From Candidatus Omnitrophota bacterium (GTDB lineage Bacteria; Omnitrophota; Gorgyraeia; Gorgyraeales; Gorgyraeaceae), in NCBI GenBank assembly GCA_030649895.1, contig JAUSEX010000032.1, positions 1 through 53,641 on the forward strand: a stretch of 53,641 nucleotides of DNA, written 5' to 3'. The notes under the pieces were generated by a model. The model was given only the letters and a program-made list of their open reading frames with translations. It ran no database searches and was not told where the DNA came from. Below are positions 22,964 through 31,122 of this stretch, piece by piece; the stretch's first letter is position 1, and every line of letters begins with the position of its first letter. A program made the translations under genes and the position numbers.

Positions 22964-24249
22964 GATTTCTCCGCGTCTAGGCATCTTTCCATGATTTTCA
23001 TGGAGCAATAATCGCTGCACATGGTGCAGAAGTCTTTATCTACGGATATGGAAGATTTTCTGTATTTTGCCGCTTTAACGGGATCTATGGATTTTTTGAT
23101 CTGGCCCTTCCAGTCTCTCTTTAGCCTTAGCTCAGACATGGACCTGTCCCAGTCTATGGCGCCTGGCAGGCGCTTCGCTATATCAGCTGCGTGGCCGGCT
23201 ATCCTCGAAGCGATAACCCCGTTTTTGACATCCTCTTCGTTCGGTATTCTTAGGTGTTCAGACGGGGTTACGTAGCACAAAAAATCCGCGCCGTAAAAAG
23301 CAGCTATGGCGCCTCCTATAGCCCCTGTTATGTGATCATATCCCGGAGCTATGTCCGTTACGAGCGGGCCAAGGACATAAAAAGGCGCATTATTGCAAAG
23401 CCTTTTCTGTAAGATTATATTCGCCTCTATCTGGTCAAGGGGTACGTGCCCCGGGCCTTCTATTATGACCTGAACATTATTTTTTCTCGCTCTATCGCTA
23501 AGCTCGCCCAGCATAATGAGCTCTTGTATCTGAGGCCTGTCGGTCGCGTCTACTAGAGAACCCGGCCTTAGGCCGTCCCCCAGGCTCAAGGTCACGTCGT
23601 ATTTTCTTGCAATCTTTAATATGTCGTCGAAGTATTCATAAAAAGGATTTTCTTTTTTATTTACGATCATCCACTCCGCCAGAAAAGAGCCTCCTCTTGA
23701 AACTATGCTTATAAGCCGCTTTTGTTTTTTAAGCCTTTCTATGACGCCCTGGGTTATTCCCGAGTGTATAGTAAAAAAGTCTACGCCGTCTGCCGCCTGC
23801 GCCTCCAGGGTCTCCAGGATATCCTGCGGTTTTATCTTGGAGATATGGCCTCTTTTTTTTGCAGCCATAATAGCTACCTCATATATCGGAACGGTGCCAA
23901 CCGGCACCGTTGAGTTCTTTAAAACTAATTTGCGGATTTTTTTTAGATCCCCTCCCGTACTAAGATCCATTACCGCATCTGCGCCGGATTTTATGGCTAT
24001 AGCCATTTTTCTCAGCTCTTTATTGATATCCGGGCTATTTTTGGATGTGCCGATATTTGCATTGACTTTTACCCGCAGGCCTTCTCCTACTGCGCAAGGA
24101 TCAACCTTTCTTTTTATGTTTTTTATTAAGACTATTTTGCCTTCTTTTATACGGGTCTTTAATAAGTCTGCGGGAATATGCTCATTTTTTGAAACATATT
24201 GCATTTGAGGCGAGATTTTATTCAATTTTGCAAGATCTACCTGAGTCAT
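22960..24249 (-). CDS. thiC: Phosphomethylpyrimidine synthase
   Basis: A 429-residue radical SAM enzyme that converts AIR to HMP-P for thiamine. The family core is clear (VKVNANIGTS, DLSTGGD, VEFFTIHSGIT-like segment, EGPGHVPLDQI). The C-terminal cluster motif is C408-x2-C411-x3-C415 with a further C423, the short x3 spacing found in some anaerobe and archaeal-type ThiC proteins. It has the short N-terminus of these forms. No TPP riboswitch is recognisable in the 41 nt before the gene. Confidence 0.95.
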   Translation of the reverse strand: MTQVDLAKLNKISPQMQYVSKNEHIPADLLKTRIKEGKIVLIKNIKRKVDPCAVGEGLRVKVNANIGTSKNSPDINKELRKMAIAIKSGADAVMDLSTGGDLKKIRKLVLKNSTVPVGTVPIYEVAIMAAKKRGHISKIKPQDILETLEAQAADGVDFFTIHSGITQGVIERLKKQKRLISIVSRGGSFLAEWMIVNKKENPFYEYFDDILKIARKYDVTLSLGDGLRPGSLVDATDRPQIQELIMLGELSDRARKNNVQVIIEGPGHVPLDQIEANIILQKRLCNNAPFYVLGPLVTDIAPGYDHITGAIGGAIAAFYGADFLCYVTPSEHLRIPNEEDVKNGVIASRIAGHAADIAKRLPGAIDWDRSMSELRLKRDWKGQIKKSIDPVKAAKYRKSSISVDKDFCTMCSDYCSMKIMERCLDAEKS

Positions 24250-24290
24250 TTCAGATTCTTTTCAATAAAATTCCGCTTTTGAGGGCGCTG

Positions 24291-24728
24291 CTATCTATTG
24301 CAAGATATAAGCCCGGCTTTCTTAACAACGCTTTTTTCGATATCATAGGCATCAAACCTGAGCTTTCTGTATCCCCGGCTTATTTTTTCATCCACCGGCT
24401 TAAAACATTCCTCGAGGACCCTCAGGGATTCCTTGACGCGCTCTATATTGGCCATAAAAATATCAGAGATGCCTGTTTCCTCTCCAGGCCGGAAATCTAT
24501 AAACTTTGTCTTGTCGCTGGAAATATCTCTTCCGGATAAAAGCCCGGCCAGGGATATTTTTTTTGATTTTAAAATCAAGTCTGTTGCGCTATGCCTTGTT
24601 GCCTTTAAAGATTTAGTAACGCTTTTATTTTCCAGGCTAAACCTTGCTATGTCCTCGCAGACCCTTAATCCTTCCCGGGCCCTGTTTAGATTTGCGTCTA
24701 TAATCCGCAATAGTTTATTTTCTAGCAT
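24291..24728 (-). CDS. thiD2: Stand-alone ThiD2-type HMP-P kinase
   Basis: A 145-residue helical protein matching ThiD2 (PF17792): RIIDANLNRAREGLRVCEDI, KATRHSATDL, GRDISSD and NIERVKESLRVLEE. ThiD2 phosphorylates HMP-P to HMP-PP and is usually fused to ThiE; here it is alone and ThiE is absent from the window. It lies directly upstream of thiC in the transcript, giving two consecutive pyrimidine-branch steps. It overlaps rfaE2 by 7 nt. Confidence 0.82.
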   Translation of the reverse strand: MLENKLLRIIDANLNRAREGLRVCEDIARFSLENKSVTKSLKATRHSATDLILKSKKISLAGLLSGRDISSDKTKFIDFRPGEETGISDIFMANIERVKESLRVLEECFKPVDEKISRGYRKLRFDAYDIEKSVVKKAGLISCNR

Positions 24729-25207
24729 ATCTCGTTGTTCTGGATCTTGGCTATAAGGCCGCGGGTAGAAAAACCTTTTATATAGGTAACGCTTTTTACT
24801 TTACCGCCGCGCGATTCTATAAAATCAGAGCCTACTATGTTTTCTTTTTTCCAATCCCCGCCTTTAACAAGCACGTCTGGTTTCAGCGCCTTTATGAGTT
24901 TTAACGGAGTCGGGCCGTTAAATATGACTACAAAATCCACGGCCTCTAGCGCAGCGAGCAAAATCGCCCTGTTTCTTTGGGTGACAATAGGCCTGGATTT
25001 TCCTTTTAGCTTTTTTACTGAGCCGTCGCTATTAAGGCCTATGACCAGCACATCACCCAAAGACTTTGCCTTTAATAGATAGCTTATATGACCGGCGTGT
25101 AAAATATCAAAGCAGCCGTTCGTGAACACAATTTTTTTGTTTTTTTGTTTTAGTTTCTTTATAGCGCTTATTGCGCGAGAAAGGGTTTTTATTTTATCAG
25201 AAAGCAT
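24722..25207 (-). CDS. rfaE2: D-glycero-beta-D-manno-heptose 1-phosphate adenylyltransferase
   Basis: A 161-residue nucleotidyltransferase corresponding to the C-terminal half of HldE/RfaE. It has VFTNGCFDILHAGH (HxGH motif), LVIGLNSDGSVKKLKG and DVLVKGGDW. It makes ADP-heptose for the LPS inner core, implying an outer membrane. It overlaps gmhA by 11 nt, the enzyme that starts this pathway. A separate kinase (RfaE1) would be needed; the upstream PfkB enzyme is a candidate only in fold. Confidence 0.93.
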   Translation of the reverse strand: MLSDKIKTLSRAISAIKKLKQKNKKIVFTNGCFDILHAGHISYLLKAKSLGDVLVIGLNSDGSVKKLKGKSRPIVTQRNRAILLAALEAVDFVVIFNGPTPLKLIKALKPDVLVKGGDWKKENIVGSDFIESRGGKVKSVTYIKGFSTRGLIAKIQNNEIC

Positions 25208-25760
25208 CTTCTATCAGCTCGCATACAATATGACCTATTGCAATATGAGCTTCCTGTATCCTGGGAGTATTGATGGAAGGGACCCTCACGATTATATCTG
25301 CCGCCTTGAAAAGCCCCCCCTTTTTTTCTCCTGTCAGCGCAGCTGTTTTAAGACCCATCTTGGAAGCTTTTAATATCCCAGCCACTACATTCCTTGAGTC
25401 GCCGCTCGTAGATATGCCTATTGCCATATCGCCTTTATTGCCGAACGCCTCTACCTGCCTTTCAAAAATATATTCAAAATTGTAATCATTGCCAAGCGCG
25501 GTGAGGGTAGAGATATTAGCTGTGAGGGCTATTGCGGGAAGGGCTTTTCTTTCTTTTTTGAACCTGCCCACAAGTTCCGCTGCAATATGCATGCTGTCAG
25601 CTGCGCTGCCGCCGTTTCCGAATAACAAGATCTTGCTGCCCGATTTTAGCGTCTTAAGCATGGCGCTTGCGAGCTTTTCAATTTCTCCAATTTGCGATTC
25701 AAGCAGTTTATTTTTTACTTCTATGCTTTCTTTTAAAAGCTTTACTATCTTTTTTTTCAT
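25197..25760 (-). CDS. gmhA: Phosphoheptose isomerase
   Basis: A 187-residue SIS-domain isomerase that converts sedoheptulose 7-phosphate to D-glycero-D-manno-heptose 7-phosphate. Motifs: LFGNGGSAADSMHIAAELVGRF, ALGNDYNFEYIFERQVEAFG, SGDSRNVVAGILKA and RIQEAHIAIGHIVCELIE (His ligands near the end). It is the first enzyme of ADP-heptose synthesis and is cotranscribed with rfaE2. Confidence 0.94.
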   Translation of the reverse strand: MKKKIVKLLKESIEVKNKLLESQIGEIEKLASAMLKTLKSGSKILLFGNGGSAADSMHIAAELVGRFKKERKALPAIALTANISTLTALGNDYNFEYIFERQVEAFGNKGDMAIGISTSGDSRNVVAGILKASKMGLKTAALTGEKKGGLFKAADIIVRVPSINTPRIQEAHIAIGHIVCELIEDAF

Positions 25761-25814
25761 CTTCTCTTGATTCTGTTCGGCGATCGGAAAAACAGATCTC
25801 CGGCCGGAAAACGG

Positions 25815-26843
25815 TTATCCGAATAGGATCTTTACAATATTGTAAAGATCCATATCAACGGTTTTTAATTCGCTGACGGCTGCTTCCAGCGGGACAGCTA
25901 TTATTTTATTGCCTGCGAGACTTGCCATTTTGCCGTAATCTTTTTTCAGCACTAATTCCATCGCTTTTATGCCGAATCTGGTGCCAAGCACTCGATCAAA
26001 TGCAGTCGGAGTTCCGCCTCTTTGTAGATGCCCTAACACCGTCACTCTTGTTTCATTGCCGGTCCTTTTTTCTATCTCATCCCCGATTCTCTGGCCTATG
26101 CCGCCTAACCTTACATGGCCAAATGCATCAAGCTTTTCTTCCTGGGTAACCATGGTGCCTTCTTTGAACTGAGCGCCTTCAGCTACAACTACTATGCTGA
26201 AATTTTTTCCTCCGGAATGTCTTTTTCTTATAGCGCTGCATACTTCATCAAGGTCTACCGGAACCTCCGGTATCAGGATAACGTCTGCTCCACCCGCTAT
26301 TCCTGACTCGAGGGCTATCCATCCCGCGTGCCTGCCCATTACCTCTACTACCATTACCCTGTGATGAGACTCTGCGGTCGTGTGAAGCCTGTCAATCGCA
26401 TCCGTTACAATGTTTATTGCGGTGTCAAACCCAAACGTGACATCTGTGCAGCTCAGATCATTATCTATTGTTTTAGGCGCGCCTACCACATTGAAACCTT
26501 CTTTAGACAGTTTATTAGCGACGCCAAGCGTGTCTTCTCCTCCAATTGCTATAAGGGCTTCAAGCCCCATAGCTTTAAAATTTTCCCTGACTTTTTTTAT
26601 ATCATTTTCTTTCTTGTAAGGATTGGTCCTTGATGTGCCGAGTATGGTCCCGCCTTTAGGCAATATCCCTGATATCGCCTTAAGACCTAATTCCATGGTG
26701 TCATTTTCAACAAGGCCTTTCCAGCCGTTTTTTATGCCTACTGCCTGATAGCCTTCCTTAACCGCGTATTTTACAGCAGCCCTTATCACGGGATTTAATC
26801 CAGGGCAATCTCCTCCGCCGGTCAATATTCCTACTTTCTTCAT
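25815..26843 (-). CDS. 6-phosphofructokinase, probably pyrophosphate-dependent
   Basis: A 342-residue PfkA-family enzyme (GILTGGGDCPGLN, PKTIDNDL, MGRHAGW, HLQRGGTP). At the positions equivalent to E. coli Gly104 and Gly124 it has Asp (GGEDT) and Lys (PKTIDND). That pair is found in PPi-dependent enzymes, whereas ATP-dependent ones have Gly at both. PPi use, and thus reversible glycolysis/gluconeogenesis, is therefore predicted but not certain. The ATG at 26843 (GGAGG 11 nt upstream) is preferred; the ATG at 26870 lies in a duplicated accC tail. Confidence 0.88.
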   Translation of the reverse strand: MKKVGILTGGGDCPGLNPVIRAAVKYAVKEGYQAVGIKNGWKGLVENDTMELGLKAISGILPKGGTILGTSRTNPYKKENDIKKVRENFKAMGLEALIAIGGEDTLGVANKLSKEGFNVVGAPKTIDNDLSCTDVTFGFDTAINIVTDAIDRLHTTAESHHRVMVVEVMGRHAGWIALESGIAGGADVILIPEVPVDLDEVCSAIRKRHSGGKNFSIVVVAEGAQFKEGTMVTQEEKLDAFGHVRLGGIGQRIGDEIEKRTGNETRVTVLGHLQRGGTPTAFDRVLGTRFGIKAMELVLKKDYGKMASLAGNKIIAVPLEAAVSELKTVDMDLYNIVKILFG

Positions 26844-26858
26844 GATTCTAAAGTCCTC

Positions 26859-27003
26859 CTTCTTTTTCATTCGCTTGTCCCTAAAAGTTTTTCAAATTTG
26901 CAAAGCAAATTTGATACTGAGGTAGCGTTAAAAAATGTGAGCAAAGCGAACATTTTAGCTACCGAAGTATCTTCTTTTATTCGCTCGTACCTAAAAGTTT
27001 TTC
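26859..27003. repeat. Hairpin element flanked by a duplicated accC 3' end
   Basis: About 33 bp at 26971-27003 (including the accC stop) recur with few mismatches at 26859-26893. Between them are a perfect 9-bp hairpin (26893-26913) and an imperfect inverted repeat with arms at 26913-26926 and 26958-26971. Both copies encode EKLLGTSE followed by a stop. The structure looks like a small inserted element that duplicated the gene end. Confidence 0.75.
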
Positions 27004-28326
27004 TACATAATCTGTGGCGAAATCCCCTCTTAAAAATAATGTATCGCTCATTACGTGCTTATGAAAAGGCACGGTGGTTTTTATAGGAGATATCATAAAT
27101 TCATCCAGCGCCCTTTGCATTGTTTTTATAGCCTCTTGCCTGGAATTTCCATAACAGATAAGCTTAGCTATCATAGAGTCGTAATACGGAGATATCGTGT
27201 AGCCTGAATAAACATGCGAATCCACTCTTACTCCCGGGCCGCCTGGCGCCAGGAACATCTCCACTTTTCCCGGGCATGGCATAAAATTTTTCTCCGGGTT
27301 TTCCGCGTTTATCCTGCATTCTATGGCGGCGCCTTTTATTTTTATATCGTCTTGTTTGAATCCAAGCTTCATTCCGCTGGCTATCTTTATCTGCTCTTTT
27401 ATCAAGTCGATGCCTGTTACTATCTCTGTTATAGGGTGTTCAACCTGTATCCTGGTGTTCACTTCAAGAAAATAGAAATTCTCGTGCCTGTCAAAAAGAA
27501 ATTCTACTGTACCGGCATTTAGATAATTGCAGGCTTTTGCCGCCTTAATAGCCATATCGCTTATTTTTTTTCTTAATTTTGAATCTATTACAGGGGATGG
27601 AGCTTCTTCTATTAATTTCTGGTGCCTCCTCTGGATAGTGCAATCTCTTTCCCCAAGCGATACAATATGGCCATATTTATCAGCCAGTATCTGCACCTCT
27701 ATATGCCTTGGCCTTTCAACATATTTTTCAAGGTACACGTCCGCATTTCCAAAAGCAGCATCCGCTTCCTGCTGAGCTGTTATTAACGAGCTGATCAATC
27801 TTACGTCGTTATGGCATACCCTCATGCCTTTTCCGCCGCCGCCCGCGGACGCCTTGATTATTACGGGATATTTTAATCTTTTAGCCGTCTTTACCGCGTC
27901 TTCTTTTGTCTTTATAATGCTTTGGCTGCCTGGGATAACAGGTATGCCTACCTTTTGCATCGTAAGCCTGGCTGTCATCTTATCGCCCATCATTCTCATG
28001 TTTTCAGGCGTAGGCCCTATAAAGGTTATGTCGCAGGATTCGCAAATTTCCGCAAAATGGGCGTTTTCCGCAAGAAATCCATATCCGGGATGTATTGCAT
28101 CAACGTCTGTAATTTCAGAGGCGCTTATAATAGCGGGAATATTAAGATAACTTTCGGAACTCTGGGCGGGGCCTATGCATACGGCTTCATCGGCAAGCTT
28201 TACGTGCAGCGAATCCGCATCCGCTTCCGAATAAACAGCCACGGTCTTTATGCTCATTTCCTTGCAGGCCCTTATGATTCTTACCGCAACTTCTCCGCGA
28301 TTAGCAATTAGAATTTTCGAGAACAT
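26977..28326 (-). CDS. accC: Biotin carboxylase subunit of acetyl-CoA carboxylase
   Basis: Full-length biotin carboxylase (449 residues): ANRGEVAVRIIRACKE, the ATP-grasp glycine loop KASAGGGGKGMR, LEKYVERPRHIEVQI, and the active-site EVNTRIQVEHPITE. It carboxylates the biotin on AccB to start fatty acid synthesis. It lies 14 nt after accB in the same transcript. The last residues EKLLGTSE are part of a local duplication. AccA/AccD are not in the window. Confidence 0.96.
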   Translation of the reverse strand: MFSKILIANRGEVAVRIIRACKEMSIKTVAVYSEADADSLHVKLADEAVCIGPAQSSESYLNIPAIISASEITDVDAIHPGYGFLAENAHFAEICESCDITFIGPTPENMRMMGDKMTARLTMQKVGIPVIPGSQSIIKTKEDAVKTAKRLKYPVIIKASAGGGGKGMRVCHNDVRLISSLITAQQEADAAFGNADVYLEKYVERPRHIEVQILADKYGHIVSLGERDCTIQRRHQKLIEEAPSPVIDSKLRKKISDMAIKAAKACNYLNAGTVEFLFDRHENFYFLEVNTRIQVEHPITEIVTGIDLIKEQIKIASGMKLGFKQDDIKIKGAAIECRINAENPEKNFMPCPGKVEMFLAPGGPGVRVDSHVYSGYTISPYYDSMIAKLICYGNSRQEAIKTMQRALDEFMISPIKTTVPFHKHVMSDTLFLRGDFATDYVEKLLGTSE

Positions 28327-28340
28327 AGTGAATATTTTCC

Positions 28341-28796
28341 TTATATCGGCTCTAACATGAACAATACCTGGCCGTATTCAATGGATCTGGCGTTCTCTAC
28401 GAGTATTTCTACTACTCTGCCTTTAACCTCTGATTTTATTTCATTCATAAGCTTCATCGCTTCAATGATACATACCACCTGGCCTACATCTACATTCTGG
28501 CCTATCTCAATATAAGGTTTCGTCTCCGGGCTGGCTGACCTGTAAAACGTGCCTACCATCGGCGCCTTTATCGCTATAACATTTCGTTCTGGCTTAACAG
28601 GCTCGCTAATTTTTTCGGCCGGCCTGACAACCTGATGAGCTGTGCCGAGCGCAATGCGCTCTTCTGTGATGCTTTCTATTTTTCCAGAAGCGGATTTTCT
28701 GAGCCTGATCTTCATCCCGTCCCGCTCAATCTCAAGCTCCATGAGTTCATTTTCGTTCATAAGCGTTATTAATTCTTTGATCTCTTTCAAGTTCAT
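28341..28796 (-). CDS. accB: Biotin carboxyl carrier protein of acetyl-CoA carboxylase
   Basis: A 151-residue BCCP. The C-terminal biotinyl domain (about residues 74-150) has EAMKLMNEI with the biotinylated Lys at K115, joined through a flexible linker to an N-terminal helix region. GGGGGAG lies 5 nt before the ATG. It forms the usual accB-accC pair. Confidence 0.95.
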   Translation of the reverse strand: MNLKEIKELITLMNENELMELEIERDGMKIRLRKSASGKIESITEERIALGTAHQVVRPAEKISEPVKPERNVIAIKAPMVGTFYRSASPETKPYIEIGQNVDVGQVVCIIEAMKLMNEIKSEVKGRVVEILVENARSIEYGQVLFMLEPI

Positions 28797-28831
28797 GATT
28801 AGCTCCCCCGTCTTAATGGTTCCGCGACTTA

Positions 28832-29389
28832 TTATACCCTGCCTATATACTCTTTTGTTCTTGTGTCTATGCGCACCACATCCCCTTCGATTACAAACAA
28901 AGGCACTGACACGATAAAGCCTGTTTCCGTCTTTGCTGGTTTATTGCCGGATTTGGACGTATCTCCCCTTACCCCAGGTTCAGTAGATACTATTTTTAAA
29001 TCTATAAATATAGGAGGTTCAAGGGTGAGCACCTGGCCTTTGTAAACAAGGGCTGTTACTTCCATGTTTTCTTTAAGGTAATTTTCCACCTGCCCTACCT
29101 GATCGCGGTGGAGAGCCATTTGATCATACGTATCGTGGTCCATAAATTCATACGTGTCGCCGGACTTATATAAATACAAAAACGTTTTTTTGTCTATATC
29201 TACCGCTTCTATTTTTTCATTCCTGAAAGTTCGCTCCAGTATCGCGCCTGTTTTTATATTCTTTAATCTTGCGCGAACAAATGCGCTGCCTTTCCCGGGC
29301 TTTACATTTTCATAGCTTACCACATAATAAACCTCGCCTTCCAACTCTATGCTTAAGCCGTTTTTTATAGCGTTAATTCCTACCTGCAT
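28832..29389 (-). CDS. efp: Translation elongation factor P
   Basis: A 185-residue EF-P with three beta-barrel domains. The tip loop reads VKPGKGSAF with K33 at the position modified in many bacteria. The C-terminal signature (KTETGFIVSVPLFVIEGDVV, RIDTRTKEYIGRV) is complete. EF-P relieves ribosome stalling at polyproline. It overlaps the M24 peptidase gene by 17 nt, a common neighbour arrangement. Confidence 0.96.
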   Translation of the reverse strand: MQVGINAIKNGLSIELEGEVYYVVSYENVKPGKGSAFVRARLKNIKTGAILERTFRNEKIEAVDIDKKTFLYLYKSGDTYEFMDHDTYDQMALHRDQVGQVENYLKENMEVTALVYKGQVLTLEPPIFIDLKIVSTEPGVRGDTSKSGNKPAKTETGFIVSVPLFVIEGDVVRIDTRTKEYIGRV

Positions 29390-30452
29390 ATTTTACCGCT
29401 CCTTTTGTCAAAATTTCGCAACCATTTTTAGTGATAAGCACAGTGTCTTCTATTCTTACCCCGCCCCAACCTGGGATATAAACCCCAGGCTCAACAGTTA
29501 TAACCATGCCCTTTGCGAGCCTTATCTTGCTGTTCTGGGAAATAGCCGGGATTTCGTGGGTTTCGCGGCCTATGCCGTGACCCAGGCTGTGAAGAAAAAA
29601 GCTTCCCATGCCTCTATCTGATATATACTGGCGGGAAACAGCGTCTATATCTTTTGCGTAAACTCCGGGCTTCAGATTCTCGATAGCTATGCTCTGGGCA
29701 GCCAGGACTATTGTGTATATATGCAAATACTTATGATTAATTGTACCCAAGAAGACCGTCCTTGTCAAGTCGGAATTATACCCGCAATACATGGCTCCAA
29801 GGTCTATTGTAACCATTTCGCGCCGGTTTATAATCTTATCAGATGCGGATGCGTGCGGCATGGACGAGTTTTTGCCGGAAGCCACTATTATATTAAAATC
29901 TGCCAGCTTTAAATTGTTTTTCAGGGCGTATCCTTCTATGCTGCGCTTTACGCTGTTTTCGCTGACGTCCGGTTTTATAATCTTAACTGCATAGTTCATT
30001 AGCTTTGCCCCGTCATCGCAGGCCTGTCTTATGTTTTGTATCTCGCCCTCGTCCTTTATTGCCCTGATATTTTCTATGACATTTGTTAACGGGATTAATT
30101 TCCTGCTGCCCAGTAACTTTTTTGCGCTCGCATAACCCTGATAGCTAAAATGATCCGCCTCGAAACCTATGGCCCTGGAATTAGTTTCAGCGCATAAGTC
30201 TGCCATGACCTGTCCCGGTTTCTTATTTTTGGTTATCCTGATGGAGCATTTTACTGCGGATTTTTTATATTCTTCTTCATATCTTGAGTCAGTTATCAGG
30301 GTATTCTTTTCCGGGGACATAAAAAGAATAGAGTCGTCGCCTCTAGCGCCGCTAAGGTATGCTATGTTTTCTTTTTTTCTGATCAGAAAAGCGTCCAACC
30401 GCTCGTTGATTAAAAATTTAATCAACTTTTTCTGCCTGTCCTTGTATTTCAT
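29373..30452 (-). CDS. M24-family Xaa-Pro aminopeptidase
   Basis: A 359-residue aminopeptidase P-type enzyme: creatinase-like N-terminal domain, then the M24 pita-bread fold. Metal ligands are visible in TIDLGAMYCGYNSDLTRTVF (two Asp), SLGHGIGRETHE (His), TVEPGVY and RIEDTVLIT (two Glu). It removes N-terminal residues before Pro. The ATG at 30452 with AGGA about 9 nt upstream is preferred to a TTG at 30479 that falls in the palindrome after aroQ. It pairs with efp downstream. Confidence 0.9.
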   Translation of the reverse strand: MKYKDRQKKLIKFLINERLDAFLIRKKENIAYLSGARGDDSILFMSPEKNTLITDSRYEEEYKKSAVKCSIRITKNKKPGQVMADLCAETNSRAIGFEADHFSYQGYASAKKLLGSRKLIPLTNVIENIRAIKDEGEIQNIRQACDDGAKLMNYAVKIIKPDVSENSVKRSIEGYALKNNLKLADFNIIVASGKNSSMPHASASDKIINRREMVTIDLGAMYCGYNSDLTRTVFLGTINHKYLHIYTIVLAAQSIAIENLKPGVYAKDIDAVSRQYISDRGMGSFFLHSLGHGIGRETHEIPAISQNSKIRLAKGMVITVEPGVYIPGWGGVRIEDTVLITKNGCEILTKGAVKYAGRN

Positions 30453-30477
30453 AAGCACTATCCTGTTTACGTTTCTC

Positions 30478-30520
30478 AAATAACTAAATAAACCGGCATT
30501 GCCGGTTTATTTAGTTATTT
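30478..30520. terminator. 20-bp perfect palindrome overlapping the aroQ stop
   Basis: Twenty-base arms at 30478-30497 and 30501-30520 are perfectly complementary around a 3-nt loop. The aroQ stop codon (30507-30509) lies inside one arm. The central stem is GC-rich (ACCGGC/GCCGGT) with AT-rich outer arms, so it could work as a terminator on either strand. The following M24 gene would then need its own promoter or read-through. Confidence 0.6.
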
Positions 30521-30953
30521 TCTTTGCAAGGTTGATCGCGGCATCAAGGCCGTACAGGTAACTATCCGCCCCAAACCCTGATACCTGGCCTTTTGCAACA
30601 GGGGATATCAGCGAAATATGCCTGAAGTCTTCTCTCGCGTAAATATTAGAGAGGTGAACCTCTACGGCAGGTATATCAATAGCCGATATGGCGTCTCTTA
30701 TGGCAACGCTTGTATGCGTATACGCAGCCGGGTTTATAAGAAGGGCGTCGTATTTATTTCCTGCCTTTCCTATTTTATCCACTATTTCGCCTTCGTGGTT
30801 TGATTGGAAAATGTCCACCCCAGCTTTTTTCTTAATGGCCATCTCTTTCAGTTTTTTATTAATACCTTCGATAGTGACCTTTCCGTATATTCCGGGCTCT
30901 CTCTTGCCGAGTAAATTCAGATTTGGTCCATGGATAACTAATATTTTAATCAT
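30507..30953 (-). CDS. aroQ: 3-dehydroquinate dehydratase, type II
   Basis: A 148-residue type II dehydroquinase: [21 protein letters not shown] with the catalytic Tyr, [39 protein letters not shown] and [19 protein letters not shown]. It forms 3-dehydroshikimate, the step after AroB (13118-14233). GGAG lies before the ATG, 13 nt after the Trm112-like stop. The final codons form part of the 20-bp palindrome. Confidence 0.96.
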   Translation of the reverse strand: MIKILVIHGPNLNLLGKREPGIYGKVTIEGINKKLKEMAIKKKAGVDIFQSNHEGEIVDKIGKAGNKYDALLINPAAYTHTSVAIRDAISAIDIPAVEVHLSNIYAREDFRHISLISPVAKGQVSGFGADSYLYGLDAAINLAKKITK

Positions 30954-30966
30954 TGCAGCTCCTTTT

Positions 30967-31122
30967 TTATCCCTCTGCCTCCTCTATAAGCATTACGGGT
31001 ATTCCGTCCCTGATAGGGTATTTTTTTCCACACTTTACGCAACAAATCTTGTTATCCTTTAATTCCACGTTCTGTTTGCACGCAGGGCACGCTAATATAG
31101 ACAACAATTCTTTGTCAATCAT
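30967..31122 (-). CDS. Trm112-family small zinc protein
   Basis: A 51-residue Trm112/UPF0434 protein: [16 protein letters not shown], then [19 protein letters not shown]. Zinc ligands are C12, C15, C28 and C31. Bacterial members are short and their partners uncertain; in eukaryotes and archaea Trm112 activates methyltransferases. GGAG is upstream, and the ATG overlaps the flippase stop by 8 nt. Confidence 0.9.
   Translation of the reverse strand: MIDKELLSILACPACKQNVELKDNKICCVKCGKKYPIRDGIPVMLIEEAEG

Noticed and set aside
24250-24290. TPP riboswitch before thiC
   Set aside because: The gap is only 41 nt and shows no TPP riboswitch core (no CTGAGA or similar element).
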